A stretch of 64,000 nt of DNA from contig NZ_JARXYZ010000015.1 in assembly GCF_029894125.1 (NCBI RefSeq), positions 62,001 to 126,000 on the forward strand, read 5' to 3'. A program made the position numbers and the translations under genes. Source of the stretch: Kitasatospora sp. MAA19 (GTDB taxonomy: Bacteria > Actinomycetota > Actinomycetes > Streptomycetales > Streptomycetaceae). Positions 7,609 to 19,269 of the stretch are shown piece after piece (the first letter of the stretch is position 1; the number at the start of each line of letters is the position of its first letter). Under the pieces are notes generated by a model, which saw only the letters and a list, made by a program, of their open reading frames with translations, made no database searches and was not told where the DNA came from.

Positions 7609-9339
7609 ATGCCTGGCCCCGATCGGCGCGCGCACGCTCCGACCCTGTTGTCCTTCGCCCAGCAACGGCTGTGGTTCCTCGATCGGCTGCGGCCGGGTCG
7701 GCCGGACCACAACGTCCCGACCGCGGTTCGCCTGCGCGGCCGGCTGGACCAGGGGGCGCTCGCCCGGGCGCTGACCGAAGTCGTGCGGCGCCACGAGGTG
7801 TTGCGCGGCAGGATCGTCGACTCCGAGGACGGCCCGTGCCACGTCACGGAGCCGGTCGAGACCTTCGTGCCGACGATCACCGATCTGACGCACACCTCGG
7901 CGGAGCAGGCCTGGCAGCGGGCCCGGGAGCTGGTGGCCGCCGATCTGGCGGCCCCGTTCGACCTCGGGACCGCTCCGATGCTGCGGGCCCGACTGATCCG
8001 CACCGCCCCCGACGACCATCTGCTGCTCCTGGTGATCCACCACATCGCCTGTGACGGCTGGTCGCTGTCGGTGTTGTGGCAGGAGTTCTCCGCCGTGTAC
8101 GGCGCCGCCGTCGACGGCCGGCCGATCGCCCTGGCGGACCTGCCCGTCCAGTACGCCGATTTCGCCGACTGGCAACGGAGCCACCAGGCCGGGACAGCAC
8201 TGCTGGACCAACTCGCCTACTGGCACGAGCGCTTGGCCGACCTGAGCCCGTCGGCGCTCCCGACCGACCGAACCCGCCCCGCGGTGTGGTCAGGCCGGGG
8301 CGACCAGGTCGAGATCGAGATCCCCGCAGAACTCGCCGACCGCATACGCACACTGGGGCGCGCCCACGAGGTGACGCCGTTCATGACGCTGCTGGCCGCC
8401 TTCCAGGTCCTGCTCGCGCGCTGCACGGGACAGGCCGACGTGACGGTGGGGACACCGATCTCCGGGCGGACCCGGATCGAGGTGGAGCCGCTGGTCGGCT
8501 TCTTCGTCAACACGCTCGTCCTGCGCACCGACCTGTCGGGCGACCCCGGCTTCACCGACGTGCTCGCCCGGGTACGGCGGTGCGCGGTGGAGGCCTACGC
8601 CCACCAGGACGTCCCCTTCGAACGGCTGGTGCAGGAGCTGCGGCCCGAACGCGATCTCGGCCAACACCCGCTGTTCACCGTCATGTTCCAGGTGGAGGAT
8701 CCGCCCGCGCTCCCGTCCGGCCTCCCAGGGCTTGCGGTGAGTGATCATCAGATACCGAACGACGTGGCGAAGTTCGACATCGAGGTCTCCATGACGGACC
8801 GCGGCGATCGCTTCACCGGCGTCATCCGCTACGCTGCCGACCTCTTCGACCGCGACACGGTGCGTCAACTCTCCGAGGGTTTCAGGACGCTGCTCGACCA
8901 TCTCGTCGGCAGTCCCGAACGGCCGATATCGGCGTGGGAGACCCCTCCCGGCCTCCGCGTGAGCCGCTCCACTCCCGCCACTCCCGCCACTCCCGCCGTG
9001 CAGCCCACGGCCCCGCAGCCCGATGCCGACCAGGCCGGCGCTCCCGCCACCAGGACCGAGACCGAGCTTCTCGTGCTGGAGACCTGGGCCGAGGTGCTCG
9101 ATGTCACCCCGGACGGCGTGCACAGCGACTTCTTCGAGCTGGGCGGCCACTCGCTCCTCGCCTCGAAGGTCATGTCCCGACTCGGCCGGGCACTCGACCT
9201 CGAACTGCCGGTCGCCCTGCTGTTCTACCACCCGACCGTCGCCGAACTCGCCGGCGGCATCGACGCGGCGTTGCTGGCGGACCTCGGCGCCGCCGCCGAA
9301 GCGGAACCGCTTCCCGCCGGAAAGGCCCGTCACCCGTGA
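7609..9339 (+). CDS. NRPS protein C-PCP (condensation and carrier domains, no adenylation domain)
   Basis: This 576-residue NRPS has an LCL-like condensation domain (about residues 8-450) with intact HHIACDG active site, followed directly by a peptidyl carrier domain with phosphopantetheine motif LGGHSLL near residue 510. There is no adenylation domain, so the carrier must be loaded in trans. The best donor is the A-PCP protein at 17191-19269, with the Cys-type hydrolase at 20651 as transfer enzyme. The linker between C and PCP holds a short Pro/Ala/Thr repeat. ATG 7609 is preceded by AAAGGTGG; an in-frame GTG at 7498 is less convincing. Its stop overlaps the next gene (GTGA). Confidence 0.9.
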   Translation: MPGPDRRAHAPTLLSFAQQRLWFLDRLRPGRPDHNVPTAVRLRGRLDQGALARALTEVVRRHEVLRGRIVDSEDGPCHVTEPVETFVPTITDLTHTSAEQAWQRARELVAADLAAPFDLGTAPMLRARLIRTAPDDHLLLLVIHHIACDGWSLSVLWQEFSAVYGAAVDGRPIALADLPVQYADFADWQRSHQAGTALLDQLAYWHERLADLSPSALPTDRTRPAVWSGRGDQVEIEIPAELADRIRTLGRAHEVTPFMTLLAAFQVLLARCTGQADVTVGTPISGRTRIEVEPLVGFFVNTLVLRTDLSGDPGFTDVLARVRRCAVEAYAHQDVPFERLVQELRPERDLGQHPLFTVMFQVEDPPALPSGLPGLAVSDHQIPNDVAKFDIEVSMTDRGDRFTGVIRYAADLFDRDTVRQLSEGFRTLLDHLVGSPERPISAWETPPGLRVSRSTPATPATPAVQPTAPQPDADQAGAPATRTETELLVLETWAEVLDVTPDGVHSDFFELGGHSLLASKVMSRLGRALDLELPVALLFYHPTVAELAGGIDAALLADLGAAAEAEPLPAGKARHP

Positions 9340-12300
9340 AGGCACAGCACAGTCGACCCGAGCCCGGCCAACCGACCGGTGCCACGCCCGGAGCCATCCC
9401 CTCGACCGGTGCCACGCCGGCCGCCACCCGGGCCCTGCTCGATCAACGCGTCCGCGCGGCCCGGAACAGGACCGCCGAGGGCGAGCCGGGAGCTGCGGTC
9501 CCACCCCGCCCGGAGGGTGCGCAGGTGACGTCGTTCACCCAGGAACGCATGTGGCTGATCGAGCGGCTGTCCAACGGCCCCGCGATGTACAACGTCCACG
9601 AGGTCTTCCGGCTGCACGGGCCGCTGGACGTGGCCGCCCTCGGCCACAGCCTCACCGAGCTGGTGCGGCGCCACGAAGTCCTGCGCACCGCCTTCCCCGA
9701 GCAGGACGGGCGCCCCAGCCCCTCGGTCGAGCCGGCCCGGCCGCTCGACCTGCCCGTCACGGACCTCCGGACCGAGCCCGCGGAACACCGGACGCAGCTG
9801 ACCCTCGATCTCGTTCACGCCGAGATCCTGCGCCCGTTCGACCTGACCACCGCCCCGCTGCTGCGCGCATCACTGCTGCGGGTCGACGAGGACGAACACG
9901 TCCTGGTGGTGGTCGTCCACCACATCGCGGTCGACGGCTGGTCGATGCCGCTGCTGTGGGACGACCTGTCGGCGATGTACCGGAGCCGGCTGGAAGGTCG
10001 CGAGCACGAGCTGCCCCCCTTGCGGATCCAGTACGCGGACTTCGCCCACTGGCAGCGGGCCCGGCTCTCCGGCGAACGTCTGCAGCGCCAGCTGGACTAC
10101 TGGCGCGCACAGCTGTCCGGGCTGTCCCCGCTGGACCTGCCCACCGACCGTCCGCGCGGACCGGTCCGCGCGGGCCGGGGCGAGCGGATCACCTTCACGG
10201 TGCCCGCGGAACTGGCCGGGCGGTTGCGGCTGCTGGGCCGACGGCACGGCGCGACGATGTTCATGACGCTGCTCGCCGCGTTCCAGGCCCTGCTCGCCCG
10301 CTACAGCGGGCAGTCCGACGTGGCGGTCGGCACACCGGTCGCGGGCCGGACCCGTCCGGAACTCGACCCGCTGGTGGGCTCGTTCATCAACACCGTGGTC
10401 ATCCGCACCGACCTCTCGGGCGACCCGAGCTTCGCCGAACTGCTCGATCGGGTCCGCCGGACCGCCGTGGACGCCTACGCGCACCAGGACGTGCCGTTCG
10501 AACGGCTGGTGCAGGAGCTGCGGCCGGCCCGCGGTCTCGACCGCAACCCGCTGTTCCAGGTGATGTTCGCCGGCCTGTCCGACCCGACCGCCTCCCTCCG
10601 GCTGGTGGGGACGGAGGTCGAACAGATCGACGTCGACAACGGCACGGCCAAGGTCGACCTCAGCCTGGTGATAGCCGACCGGCCGACCGGGACAACCGGG
10701 ACCGTGGCCTTCGACACCGATCTGTTCGACCGCGCGAGCGTGGAGCGTCTGGTCGGCCACTACCTCCGGCTGCTGGACGCCGCGTCCAGCGATCCCGACC
10801 GTCCCGTCTCGCGCCTGGACCTGCTCACCGAGGCCGAGCGCGAAGCGCTGCTGGTGGCCGCCAACGCCACCGACGAACCCTTTCCCGCGGACCTCTGCGT
10901 TCACGAGCTGGTCGAGGAGCAGGCCCGGCTGACCCCCGACGCGGTGGCGGTCCGCTGCGGCGCCCAGCGACTGACCTACCGGGAACTCGACTGCCGGGCC
11001 AACCAGTTGGCCCGGCACCTACGAGCCCGGGGAGCACGGCCGGAACGCCTGGTCGGCGTGTGCCTGCCGCGCTCGGCGGACCTGGTCGTGGCCCTGCTGG
11101 CCGTCCTCAAGTCGGGCGCCGCCTACCTGCCACTGGACCCGGACCTCCCGGCCCAGCGCATGTCGTTCATGCTCGCCGACGCCGAAGTGCCGCTGCTGCT
11201 CACCCAGCGCTCCCTGGCCGACCGGTTGCCGCAGCACGGCGCCGCGACGGTGTGGATGGACGCCGAGGCCCGGCTCGTCGCGGCCCTGCCCGAGGACCGG
11301 CTGCCACCGCTCGCGACGCCCGCCAACCTGGCGTACTCGATCTACACCTCCGGTTCGACCGGCCGCCCCAAGGCCGTGCTGGTCCCGCACGAGGGCGTGG
11401 TCAACTACCTGGTGGTCCGCGGCCGACAGCTGGACCTCGGCGAGGCCGATGTCGTCGCCTCGGTGGCCTCGATCTCCTTCGACGTCATCGTCCCCCAGGT
11501 GCTCATGCCCCTGGCCTGGGGCGCGAGCGTGGTGATCGCCCCGTCGGAGGTCGCGGTCGACGGCCCGCGCCTGACGGAGATGATGCGCGAGTTCGGCGTC
11601 ACCACGCTCATGGCCACACCGGCCACCTGGCTCCTGCTGCTGGACGGCGGCTGGCAGGGCGGCCGGTTCCAGGCGATCTGCGTGGGCGAACCGCTCCAGC
11701 CCGCCCTGGCCCGACGGCTCCTCGACCGGGTCTCCACGCTGTGGAACGGCTACGGTCCCACCGAGGCGTCCGTCGGTTGTGTCACCCGGCGCGTGGACGC
11801 CGAACGGGATCTGGCCCGGCCAGGCGCGTCCGTGCCGATCGGCCGGCCGCTCGGCAACCTCCGGATCTACCTGCTGGACCCGGCCGGCGCCCCGGTGCCC
11901 GTCGGTGTACCGGGTGAGATCCACATCGGTGGGGTCGGCGTCACCCGCGGGTACGCCAACCGGCCGGGGCTGACCGCCGAGCGCTTCGTGCCCGATCCGT
12001 TCGGTGCCGACGGCGGCCGGCTGTACCGGACCGGCGACCTGGCGCGGTACCTGCCGGACGGCAGCCTCGTCTTCCTCGGCCGCACCGACGAGCAGGTGAA
12101 GATCCGGGGATACCGCATCGAACTGGGCGAGGTCGAGGCCGCGTTGTGCGCGCAGCCCGGTGTCGCCAGGGCCGCGGTGACGGTGCGGGGCGGCGGGACG
12201 GACGCCGAACTGGCCGGCTACCTGGTGTGGCAGGACCGGCCCGGTGACCTGGCGGTCCTGCGGCGCTCCCTGCGCGAGACCCTGCCCGAGTTCATGGTGC

Positions 12301-13553
12301 CCACGACGCTGACCGCACTCGACCGGATCCCGCTGACCACGAACGGCAAGGTGGATCGCGGGGCCCTGCCCGCGCCCGCCCGCCACGGCCACGAGGCGGG
12401 TGCGCTACCGCCGCGGGACCTGCTGGAACTCCTGATGACCAGGATCTGGGAGCGCGTGCTGGGCACCCCGCGGGTCGGCGTCCGGGACGACTTCTTCGCG
12501 CTGGGCGGGCATTCCCTCAGGGCGGTCGAGCTCGTGGAGGCGATCCGGCGGGAGTGGGGGGTCACCGTGCCGCTGAACACGGTGTTCCGCCATCCCACCG
12601 TCGAGGGTCTGTGCGCGGAACTGCCCAACGCGTCGCGGGCCCTGCGCCGGCTCGTGGTTCCGCTGGCCGAAGGAGACCGCCGCAGGGCGCCGCTGATCCT
12701 GGTGCACCCGCAGAGCGGCGATGTGTGCTCCTTCCTCCACCTGGCCGGACACCTCACCGAACCAGTCACTGAACCAGTCACCGAACGGCACGCCGAACCC
12801 CTCGCCGGCGGCCGGCCCGTCTACGGCCTGGAGGCCGTCGGCTACAACACCGACGAGCCGCCCCTGGCCACCGTCGAGGAGCAGGCGCAGCGCTACCTGC
12901 GGGAGCTGCGGTCCGTACTGCCCGACGGCCCGTACCTGCTGGCCGGCTGGTCCTTCGGCGGGCTGGTCGCCTTCGAGATGGCCCGCCTGCTGGAGGAGCA
13001 GGGGAACCCCCCGGGATTCCTCGGGATCATCGACGTCGGAGCACCCGCGTTCACCGGTGGGTCCACCGACGGGTCCACCGACGGGTCCGACCACGGGTCC
13101 ACCGGTGGGTCCGACGACCATGACGCGCACGGGACGGCCCGGTTCGCGCTCGCCTCCGGGCTGCCCACCGGAGCCGTCGGAGACCTCCACGAGCTCGACG
13201 AGCAGGACGCCCTCTCCCTGCTGCTCCACGACGCGCACGCCCGTGAGCGCCTTCCCCTGCGGGTGCGCACCGAACAACTGCGGCGCATGGTGCGGGTCTT
13301 CACCACCAACGGCGACGCCGCCCGACGCTACCGGTCAACGGCACGGCTGCGGACACCGATCCACCTGTTCACGAGCGCCGAGACCCACCCCGCGCTCGCC
13401 GGCCCGGTCGTGGTCCCCGCCCGGTGGCGGGAACGCACCCGGGGGGCGTTGAGCGTGGTCGAGGTACCCGGCAACCACCACGACATGCTGTCGCCGCCCC
13501 ACGTCGCGCCCTTCGCCGACGCGCTGTCGGCCATCCTGGAGGAGCTCGGATGA
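9336..13553 (+). CDS. NRPS termination module C-A-PCP-TE
   Basis: A 1405-residue module: condensation domain with HHIAVDG, adenylation domain with [12 protein letters not shown] (A3), NGYGPTEAS (A5), YRTGD (A7), [13 protein letters not shown] (A8) and NGKVDR (A10), carrier motif LGGHSL, and a C-terminal type I thioesterase with nucleophile motif GWSFGG. The TE makes it the releasing module. My hand alignment of the A-domain pocket gives about D-V-P-M-I-V-G-V-G, which I cannot assign; it lies in the clade with an ATPATW segment. The PCP-TE linker and the TE carry low-complexity inserts (Thr-Glu-Pro-Val and Gly-Ser-Thr-Asp repeats around 12760-12790 and 13050-13110). GTG start coupled to the upstream gene; the stop overlaps the next gene (ATGA). 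Confidence 0.93.
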   Translation: MKAQHSRPEPGQPTGATPGAIPSTGATPAATRALLDQRVRAARNRTAEGEPGAAVPPRPEGAQVTSFTQERMWLIERLSNGPAMYNVHEVFRLHGPLDVAALGHSLTELVRRHEVLRTAFPEQDGRPSPSVEPARPLDLPVTDLRTEPAEHRTQLTLDLVHAEILRPFDLTTAPLLRASLLRVDEDEHVLVVVVHHIAVDGWSMPLLWDDLSAMYRSRLEGREHELPPLRIQYADFAHWQRARLSGERLQRQLDYWRAQLSGLSPLDLPTDRPRGPVRAGRGERITFTVPAELAGRLRLLGRRHGATMFMTLLAAFQALLARYSGQSDVAVGTPVAGRTRPELDPLVGSFINTVVIRTDLSGDPSFAELLDRVRRTAVDAYAHQDVPFERLVQELRPARGLDRNPLFQVMFAGLSDPTASLRLVGTEVEQIDVDNGTAKVDLSLVIADRPTGTTGTVAFDTDLFDRASVERLVGHYLRLLDAASSDPDRPVSRLDLLTEAEREALLVAANATDEPFPADLCVHELVEEQARLTPDAVAVRCGAQRLTYRELDCRANQLARHLRARGARPERLVGVCLPRSADLVVALLAVLKSGAAYLPLDPDLPAQRMSFMLADAEVPLLLTQRSLADRLPQHGAATVWMDAEARLVAALPEDRLPPLATPANLAYSIYTSGSTGRPKAVLVPHEGVVNYLVVRGRQLDLGEADVVASVASISFDVIVPQVLMPLAWGASVVIAPSEVAVDGPRLTEMMREFGVTTLMATPATWLLLLDGGWQGGRFQAICVGEPLQPALARRLLDRVSTLWNGYGPTEASVGCVTRRVDAERDLARPGASVPIGRPLGNLRIYLLDPAGAPVPVGVPGEIHIGGVGVTRGYANRPGLTAERFVPDPFGADGGRLYRTGDLARYLPDGSLVFLGRTDEQVKIRGYRIELGEVEAALCAQPGVARAAVTVRGGGTDAELAGYLVWQDRPGDLAVLRRSLRETLPEFMVPTTLTALDRIPLTTNGKVDRGALPAPARHGHEAGALPPRDLLELLMTRIWERVLGTPRVGVRDDFFALGGHSLRAVELVEAIRREWGVTVPLNTVFRHPTVEGLCAELPNASRALRRLVVPLAEGDRRRAPLILVHPQSGDVCSFLHLAGHLTEPVTEPVTERHAEPLAGGRPVYGLEAVGYNTDEPPLATVEEQAQRYLRELRSVLPDGPYLLAGWSFGGLVAFEMARLLEEQGNPPGFLGIIDVGAPAFTGGSTDGSTDGSDHGSTGGSDDHDAHGTARFALASGLPTGAVGDLHELDEQDALSLLLHDAHARERLPLRVRTEQLRRMVRVFTTNGDAARRYRSTARLRTPIHLFTSAETHPALAGPVVVPARWRERTRGALSVVEVPGNHHDMLSPPHVAPFADALSAILEELG

Positions 13554-16500
13554 GCGACGGACACGAGCTTCCGTTGTCGTCGGCGCAGTCCGGCATCTGG
13601 TTCGCCCACCACCTGCGCCCCGGCAGCCCCGCCTACAACACCGGCGAGTACGTGGACATCCCCGGGCCGATCGACGCGGAGCTGTTCGAGACGGCCGTGC
13701 GGCGCGTGGTGGACGAGACCGAGTCACTGCGCGTTCGCCTCACCGACGGTGCCGAGGGCCCCCGGCAGGTCGTCACCCCGTCGCCCGACTGGTCGATGCA
13801 CCACGTCGACCTCACGTCGACACCGGATCCGTTGCGGGCGGCCGAGCGCTGGATGCGCACCGACCTGTCCACACCGGTCGGGCTCACCCGGGACCCGCTG
13901 TTCCGCCAGGCCCTGTTCACCATCGCGCCGGACCGCTTCCTCTGGTACCAGCGCGTCCACCACATCGTGGTCGACGGCTTCAGCATGTCGCTCATCGCGC
14001 GCCGCGTCGCCAAGACCTACACCAGACTGGTCGAGGGCAGGGGCGGGGCAGGACCGACCTTCGGGCCGCTGAGCCTGCTGCTGGCGCACGACGCTGCCTA
14101 CCACGCGTCGGAACAGCCCGAACAGGACCGGGCGTTCTGGGCGGACCGGCTGGCCGGCCGCCCGGATCCCGTCAGCCTCGCCAGCCGCTCGGCGGCCGCC
14201 TCGGACGGCTTCCTGCGCCGTACCAGCACCCTCGACGCGCCCACCGTGGCCGCGCTGCGGCGGGCCGCACGACCCGCCGGGGCGAGCTGGCCCACCGCCT
14301 TCACCGCAACGGTCGCCGCGTACCTCCACCGCCTCAGCGGCGAACGGGACATCGTGCTCAGCATGCCGGTGACCGGGCGCACCGGCTCCTCCGCGCCGGC
14401 CGTCCCCGGCATGGTGGCGAACGTGGTGCCGCTGCGGCTGCGCGTGCACCCGGAACAGGGTCTGTCCGCACTCGTGCGACAGGTGGCCGAGGAGATCGCC
14501 GCCCTGCGCCGGCACCAGCGCCACCGCAGCGAGGACCTGCGCAGGGAGCTGGATCCGGCACGGTCGGAACGGGTCCTGTTCGGGCCCGTCGTCAACATCA
14601 TGTCCTTCTACTACCACCTGGACTTCGCGGGCGTCCGGGCCACCGCGCACAACCTGTCCAACGGGCCGGTCGAGGATCTCTCGTTCTCCGTCTACGACCG
14701 CTCCGAGGGCACCGAGCCCCGGCTCGACGTCGATGCGAACCCCGCGCTCTACTCGGAGGCCGAACTCACCGCCCACCAGCAGCGGTTCCTGCGGTTCCTG
14801 AACGCGGTGGCCGCCGCCGACCCGGGCCGGCCGATCGGCCGGCCCGACCTCCTCACCCCCGAGGAACGGCACCGGACCGTCGTGGCCGCCAACCGCACCA
14901 CGCATCCGCTGCCGCACCCGACGGTGCCGCTGGCCTTCGCGGCCGAGGTCGGGCGCACGCCCGATGCGCCCGCCGTGGTGTGCGGGGAAACCACCCTGTC
15001 CTACGCGGAGTTGAACGCCCGGGCCAACCGGCTGGCCCACCGGCTCATCGCCCTGGGTGTCCGCTGCGACAGCACGGTGGCCGTACTCATGGAACGCTCC
15101 GCCGACGTGGTGGTGTCGGTCCTGGCGATCAGCAAGGCGGGCGGCGCCTACGTGCCGCTGGACACCCGGGCCCCGATCGCCCGCCTGCGTCGCGTCCTGG
15201 ACGACACCGGGGCGGCGGTGCTGCTCACCCACCGGGCCACCCGGGACCACGCACTGTCCCACGGCACACCGGGTGTCGTCGTCGACGCCGACCCCGGCCT
15301 CGCCTTCGAGTCGACCACCGACCCCGTCGTGCCGCTGCGCCCGGATCACCTGGCCTGCGTCCTGTACACCTCGGGGTCCACGGGCTCGCCGAAGGGGGTG
15401 GCCCTGAGCCACCGCAACGTCGTCAGCCTGACCGCGCAACGCTGTTGGCGCGACGAGGACGGCCCGCGGGTACTCGCCCACTCCCCGCACGCCTTCGACG
15501 CCTCGACCTACGAGTGGTGGGTGCCGCTGCTCAACGGGGGCCGGGTGGTCGTGGCCCCGCCCGGCGAGCTGGCGCTCTCGGACCTCCACCGGCTCGTCGT
15601 CGATCACCGGGTCGGTGCGCTGTGGTTGACGGCCGGGCTGTTCCGGGTGTTCGCCGAGGAGTCCCCCGGCACGCTGGCCCGGGTCGGCCAGGTGTGGACC
15701 GGCGGTGACATCGTGCCGGCCGATGCGGTCCGGCGCGTCCTGGCCCGGTGTCCGAACTCCGTGGTGGTCGCCGGGTACGGCCCGACCGAAGCCACCACGT
15801 TCACCACGCGCAGGGTGCTCCGCCCCGGTCAGGCCGTGCCCGACGTCGTCCCCCTCGGCCGACCGATGGACAACCGGCGGGTGTACGTCCTGGACGAGGC
15901 GCTGTCGCCGGTGCCGCCGGGGGTGGCCGGCGTGCTGTACGTCGCCGGTGCGGGCATGGCGCGCGGGTACCTGAACGACCCCCGCCGGACGGCCGGCCAG
16001 TTCGTGCCGTGCCCGTTCGGCGAACCGGGCGAGCGGATGTACCGCACGGGTGACGTGGTCCGCTGGAACGCCGAGGGGGAACTCGAGTTCCTCGGCCGCG
16101 CGGACGAGCAGGTCAAGCTCCACGGTTTCCGCATCGAGCTGGGCGAGATCGAGGCGGTTCTGGCCGGGCATCCGGCCGTCGCCCAGGCGACCGTGGTCGC
16201 CGGCCCGGGTACCTCGCCCGGCAGGCGTCTGATCGGCTACGTCGTCCCGGCGGGGGGCTCGGGGCTCGACCCGGCGTCGGTGCGGGAGCACGCCTCCGCG
16301 GTGCTGCCGGACTACATGGTGCCCTCGGTGATCGTCACGCTCGACGCCTTTCCCCTGACGCCCAGAGGGAAGATCGACCGGGCCGCGCTGCCCGTCCCGG
16401 ACCTCGCACCGGCACCGTCCGGGCCTGGGCCGCGAACCCCGGCGGAGCAGACCATGTGCGCGCTGTTCGCCGAGGTACTCGGCCTGCCCACGGTGGGCGT

Positions 16501-16699
16501 CGACGGCGGTTTCTTCGCGCTGGGCGGCAATTCCCTGCTCGCGACCCGGCTGGTCAACCGGGTGCGGGTGAGGTTCGGCCGTGAACTCACCCTCGGCGCC
16601 CTGTTCCAGGCACCCACGCCGGCGCGCCTGGTCGAAGCGCTCGAGGAAGCCCCGGACGCCGCGGCCGTACCGGATCTCTCACCACGTACACGACTCTGA
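13550..16699 (+). CDS. NRPS module C-A-PCP with EntF-type condensation domain
   Basis: A 1049-residue module. The condensation domain starts at the extreme N-terminus with [29 protein letters not shown] and a LFGPVVNIM segment, very like the EntF C domain that accepts a starter aryl group from a separate carrier. The adenylation domain ([47 protein letters not shown]) gives a hand-derived pocket D-A-Y-W-W-G-G-T-F, a Val-like code. The carrier motif is LGGNSLL with Asn in place of the usual His. There is no TE. It probably forms the first peptide bond between the carrier-protein-bound starter and Val or a Val-like residue. ATGA coupling to the upstream gene. Confidence 0.92.
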   Translation: MSDGHELPLSSAQSGIWFAHHLRPGSPAYNTGEYVDIPGPIDAELFETAVRRVVDETESLRVRLTDGAEGPRQVVTPSPDWSMHHVDLTSTPDPLRAAERWMRTDLSTPVGLTRDPLFRQALFTIAPDRFLWYQRVHHIVVDGFSMSLIARRVAKTYTRLVEGRGGAGPTFGPLSLLLAHDAAYHASEQPEQDRAFWADRLAGRPDPVSLASRSAAASDGFLRRTSTLDAPTVAALRRAARPAGASWPTAFTATVAAYLHRLSGERDIVLSMPVTGRTGSSAPAVPGMVANVVPLRLRVHPEQGLSALVRQVAEEIAALRRHQRHRSEDLRRELDPARSERVLFGPVVNIMSFYYHLDFAGVRATAHNLSNGPVEDLSFSVYDRSEGTEPRLDVDANPALYSEAELTAHQQRFLRFLNAVAAADPGRPIGRPDLLTPEERHRTVVAANRTTHPLPHPTVPLAFAAEVGRTPDAPAVVCGETTLSYAELNARANRLAHRLIALGVRCDSTVAVLMERSADVVVSVLAISKAGGAYVPLDTRAPIARLRRVLDDTGAAVLLTHRATRDHALSHGTPGVVVDADPGLAFESTTDPVVPLRPDHLACVLYTSGSTGSPKGVALSHRNVVSLTAQRCWRDEDGPRVLAHSPHAFDASTYEWWVPLLNGGRVVVAPPGELALSDLHRLVVDHRVGALWLTAGLFRVFAEESPGTLARVGQVWTGGDIVPADAVRRVLARCPNSVVVAGYGPTEATTFTTRRVLRPGQAVPDVVPLGRPMDNRRVYVLDEALSPVPPGVAGVLYVAGAGMARGYLNDPRRTAGQFVPCPFGEPGERMYRTGDVVRWNAEGELEFLGRADEQVKLHGFRIELGEIEAVLAGHPAVAQATVVAGPGTSPGRRLIGYVVPAGGSGLDPASVREHASAVLPDYMVPSVIVTLDAFPLTPRGKIDRAALPVPDLAPAPSGPGPRTPAEQTMCALFAEVLGLPTVGVDGGFFALGGNSLLATRLVNRVRVRFGRELTLGALFQAPTPARLVEALEEAPDAAAVPDLSPRTRL

Positions 16700-16724
16700 C
16701 AGCGATCACAGGAAGCACCTCGGC

Positions 16725-17186
16725 ATGGTCCACACCCTCCCCCATCCCGACGAAACGCCGGCACCACCGGCACCACCGGAAACCCCGGTGGCCGCGGCAA
16801 CCCTGACGGCCCCGGCCGACCCGGCGACCCCGGCGCTGGGGGTGTCCCAGGTCCGCCGGTACTACCAGCTCGTCGACGCCGGGGACGTGCCCGCGCTGGT
16901 CGCCCTGTTCACCCCGGACGCCCGCTACCACCGCCCCGGGTACCAACCCATGGTCGGGCATGCCGAACTGGAACGCTTCTACCGCGACCAGCGGGTGATC
17001 CGCACCGGCGTGCACACCCTGGCCACCGTGGTCACGACCGACGACGAGGTGGCGGTGCACGGCCTGTTCCGCGGCGTGCTGCACGACGGCGGTGAGGTCG
17101 AGCTGCGGTTCGCGGACTTCTTCCGGATGACGCCGCAGGGCCGCATCGCCTCGCGGGACACCTTCTTCCACGTGCCGGCGGTCTGA
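16725..17186 (+). CDS. NTF2/SnoaL-like small protein
   Basis: A 153-residue protein with a Pro/Ala-rich N-terminal tail (about 1-40) followed by one NTF2-like (SnoaL/ketosteroid-isomerase) domain: RRYYQLVDAGD, LFTPDARYHRPGY, GHAELERFY and a closing FFRM...FHV strand. The fold serves as small cyclases, isomerases, dehydratases or pure binding proteins, so no reaction can be assigned. An AGGAAG ribosome site precedes the ATG. It lies between the Val-like module and the A-PCP gene, so it is probably a tailoring or accessory enzyme of the pathway. Confidence 0.75.
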   Translation: MVHTLPHPDETPAPPAPPETPVAAATLTAPADPATPALGVSQVRRYYQLVDAGDVPALVALFTPDARYHRPGYQPMVGHAELERFYRDQRVIRTGVHTLATVVTTDDEVAVHGLFRGVLHDGGEVELRFADFFRMTPQGRIASRDTFFHVPAV

Positions 17187-17190
17187 GGCG

Positions 17191-19269
17191 GTGGACGCAC
17201 CCGGTGACACCGCGCACCACGTGCGGCGCATCGGCCGCCGCGACGACCGCCCACCGAACAGCGCCGACATCGCCGACAGCGCCGACAGCGGTACCGGCGG
17301 CGACAGCGACGGCCCACGCGGTCGCGCGTTCAACCCCGACGGGGACACTTCAGCACAGGAAAGCGGGAAGCAGTTGACCAAGACGGTCTTCACCTCCGAC
17401 ATCCCGGCGTTCGTCGGCAGCGGACGGCCACCGTTCGACGCACGGGCCATCCACGAACTGGTCGCCGAACAGGCGGAGCGGGCCCCGCACGCGCCCGCCG
17501 TCACCTGCGACGGACGGACCCTGACCTATCAGCAGCTCAACGACCGCGCCAACCGGCTCGCCGGGCGTCTGCGAGCGGCCGGACTGGCGCCGGAGGACGT
17601 CGTAGGCGTGCTGGTGCCGCGGTCGCCGGAGCTGATCGTGGCCCTGCTCGCCGTCCTCATCGCGGGCGGGGCGTACCTCGGCCTCGAACCGGACGACCCG
17701 GCCAGCCGCCACGCGCTGCTGCTCAAGGACGCCGGCGCGGGCATGGTGATCGCCGAAGCGGCCCTGCGGGAGCAACTGCCGGGCACGGTCGTCACGGTGA
17801 CGGAAGGCTGCCCGACGCAGGAGTCGGCCACCGGGCCGGCGGTTCCGGCCCGCCCCGGCGACCCGGACCGGCTCGCCTACGTCAGCTACACCTCGGGCTC
17901 CACCGGCGAGCCCAAGGGTGTCGGCGTACCCCACCGGGCGATCGATCGGCTCGTCCGGGGTGCGGACTGGATGGACGTCCGCGCCGAGGACGTCTTCTTC
18001 CACCTCGCGCCGGTCGCGTTCGACGCGTCCACGTTCGAGATCTGGGCCCCCCTCGTCAACGGCTGCCGACTGGTCCTCTTCCCCCCGGTCGCCATCACGC
18101 TGGAGCACGTGGCGCGCGTCGTCCGTGCCGAGCGTGTGACGGTCCTGCTGCTGACCACCGGGCTCTTCCACCAGATGGCGAGCTCCCACCTGGAGGCGTT
18201 CGCCGACGTGCGGCACGTCCTCACCGGGGGCGACGTGGCCTCGCCGGGCCATGTCCAGCACCTGCTGGCCCGCTACCCGGAGCTGCTCTTCACCAACGGC
18301 TACGGACCGACCGAGAACACCACGTACACGACCTGCTGGACCAGCAGCACCCTCCCGGAGCTGCGGAGCGTGCCGATCGGCCGCCCGATCAGCGGCACCA
18401 GGGTCGCCGTGCTCGACGACGACCTCAGGCCGGTGCCCGTCGGCGAGTGCGGGGAACTGTACGTGGCCGGGGCGGGCCTGGCCCGCGGCTACCTGGGCCG
18501 CCCGGCCGCAACGGCCGAACGGTTCCTGCCCGATCCGTTCGGGACCGAGCCGGGGGCCCGGATGTACCGGACCGGCGACCTCGTGCGATGGCTGCCGGAC
18601 GGCACGCTGGAGTTCGTCGGACGCGCGGACGACCAGGTCAAGGTTCAGGGCTACCGCGCCGAACCGCGCGCCGTCGAGGTCGAGCTGGAACGGCTCGCCG
18701 GGGTGCGGCACGCGGTCGTGCTGCCGCAGGCCGATCCGGCGGGCGGCACCCGGCTCCTGGCCTACGTCGTGCCCGCGGAGCCCGATCCGGCGGGTACCGC
18801 CGACCTCGGCCGGCGGCTGCGCCACGAACTGCGGGACAGGCTGCCGGGCTACCTGATTCCCTGGGCGATCCTCGTCCGTCCCGAGCTGCCGGTGAACCGC
18901 AACGGCAAGATCGACCGCCGGGCCCTGCCCACCGCCACCCGGGTACCGCGCAACGTGGCCAACGAGTTCGTCCCGCCCCTCACCGAGGTGCAGACGCGGC
19001 TGGCCGAGTTGTGGGGCGACGTCCTCGGCGTCGAACCGGTCGGCGTCGACGACGACTTCTTCGACCTCGGCGGACACTCCCTGCTGGCCACCGACCTCCT
19101 GGTCGCCACCCAGCGCGAGTTCGACGTGGACCTCCCCGCGCAGACCCTGTACCTGTCGCCGACCGTCGCCGGGCTGGCGACGGCCCTCACCGCCCGGATG
19201 CGGACGGCGGGCCCGGACGGCCCGACGGGGGGCCCGGCCGACGGGGCACGGGCGGAGCAGCCCCGATGA
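17191..19269 (+). CDS. NRPS loading didomain A-PCP
   Basis: An adenylation domain (about residues 80-600: [54 protein letters not shown]) followed by a carrier domain with LGGHSLL. There is no condensation domain, so the activated amino acid has to be handed on in trans. Hand-derived pocket D-A-F-L-L-G-G-T-Y resembles Val-type codes with Trp changed to Leu and Phe to Tyr, so a hydrophobic amino acid is likely. The GTG at 17191 leaves a low-complexity N-terminal 60 residues; a TTG at 17374 behind a purine-rich GGAAAG would give a more typical A-domain start. The stop overlaps the P450 start (ATGA), linking the two functionally. Confidence 0.9.
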   Translation: MDAPGDTAHHVRRIGRRDDRPPNSADIADSADSGTGGDSDGPRGRAFNPDGDTSAQESGKQLTKTVFTSDIPAFVGSGRPPFDARAIHELVAEQAERAPHAPAVTCDGRTLTYQQLNDRANRLAGRLRAAGLAPEDVVGVLVPRSPELIVALLAVLIAGGAYLGLEPDDPASRHALLLKDAGAGMVIAEAALREQLPGTVVTVTEGCPTQESATGPAVPARPGDPDRLAYVSYTSGSTGEPKGVGVPHRAIDRLVRGADWMDVRAEDVFFHLAPVAFDASTFEIWAPLVNGCRLVLFPPVAITLEHVARVVRAERVTVLLLTTGLFHQMASSHLEAFADVRHVLTGGDVASPGHVQHLLARYPELLFTNGYGPTENTTYTTCWTSSTLPELRSVPIGRPISGTRVAVLDDDLRPVPVGECGELYVAGAGLARGYLGRPAATAERFLPDPFGTEPGARMYRTGDLVRWLPDGTLEFVGRADDQVKVQGYRAEPRAVEVELERLAGVRHAVVLPQADPAGGTRLLAYVVPAEPDPAGTADLGRRLRHELRDRLPGYLIPWAILVRPELPVNRNGKIDRRALPTATRVPRNVANEFVPPLTEVQTRLAELWGDVLGVEPVGVDDDFFDLGGHSLLATDLLVATQREFDVDLPAQTLYLSPTVAGLATALTARMRTAGPDGPTGGPADGARAEQPR

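Noticed and set aside
8934-9335. N-terminal extension of the second NRPS protein
   Set aside because: The in-frame sequence upstream of GTG 9336 overlaps the PCP of the first NRPS gene in another frame and is Arg/Pro-rich noise.
13724-16291. An 855-codon minus-strand frame inside the NRPS module
   Set aside because: Composition is Arg/Gly/His/Val-rich with no domain, and it lies antisense to a complete C-A-PCP module.
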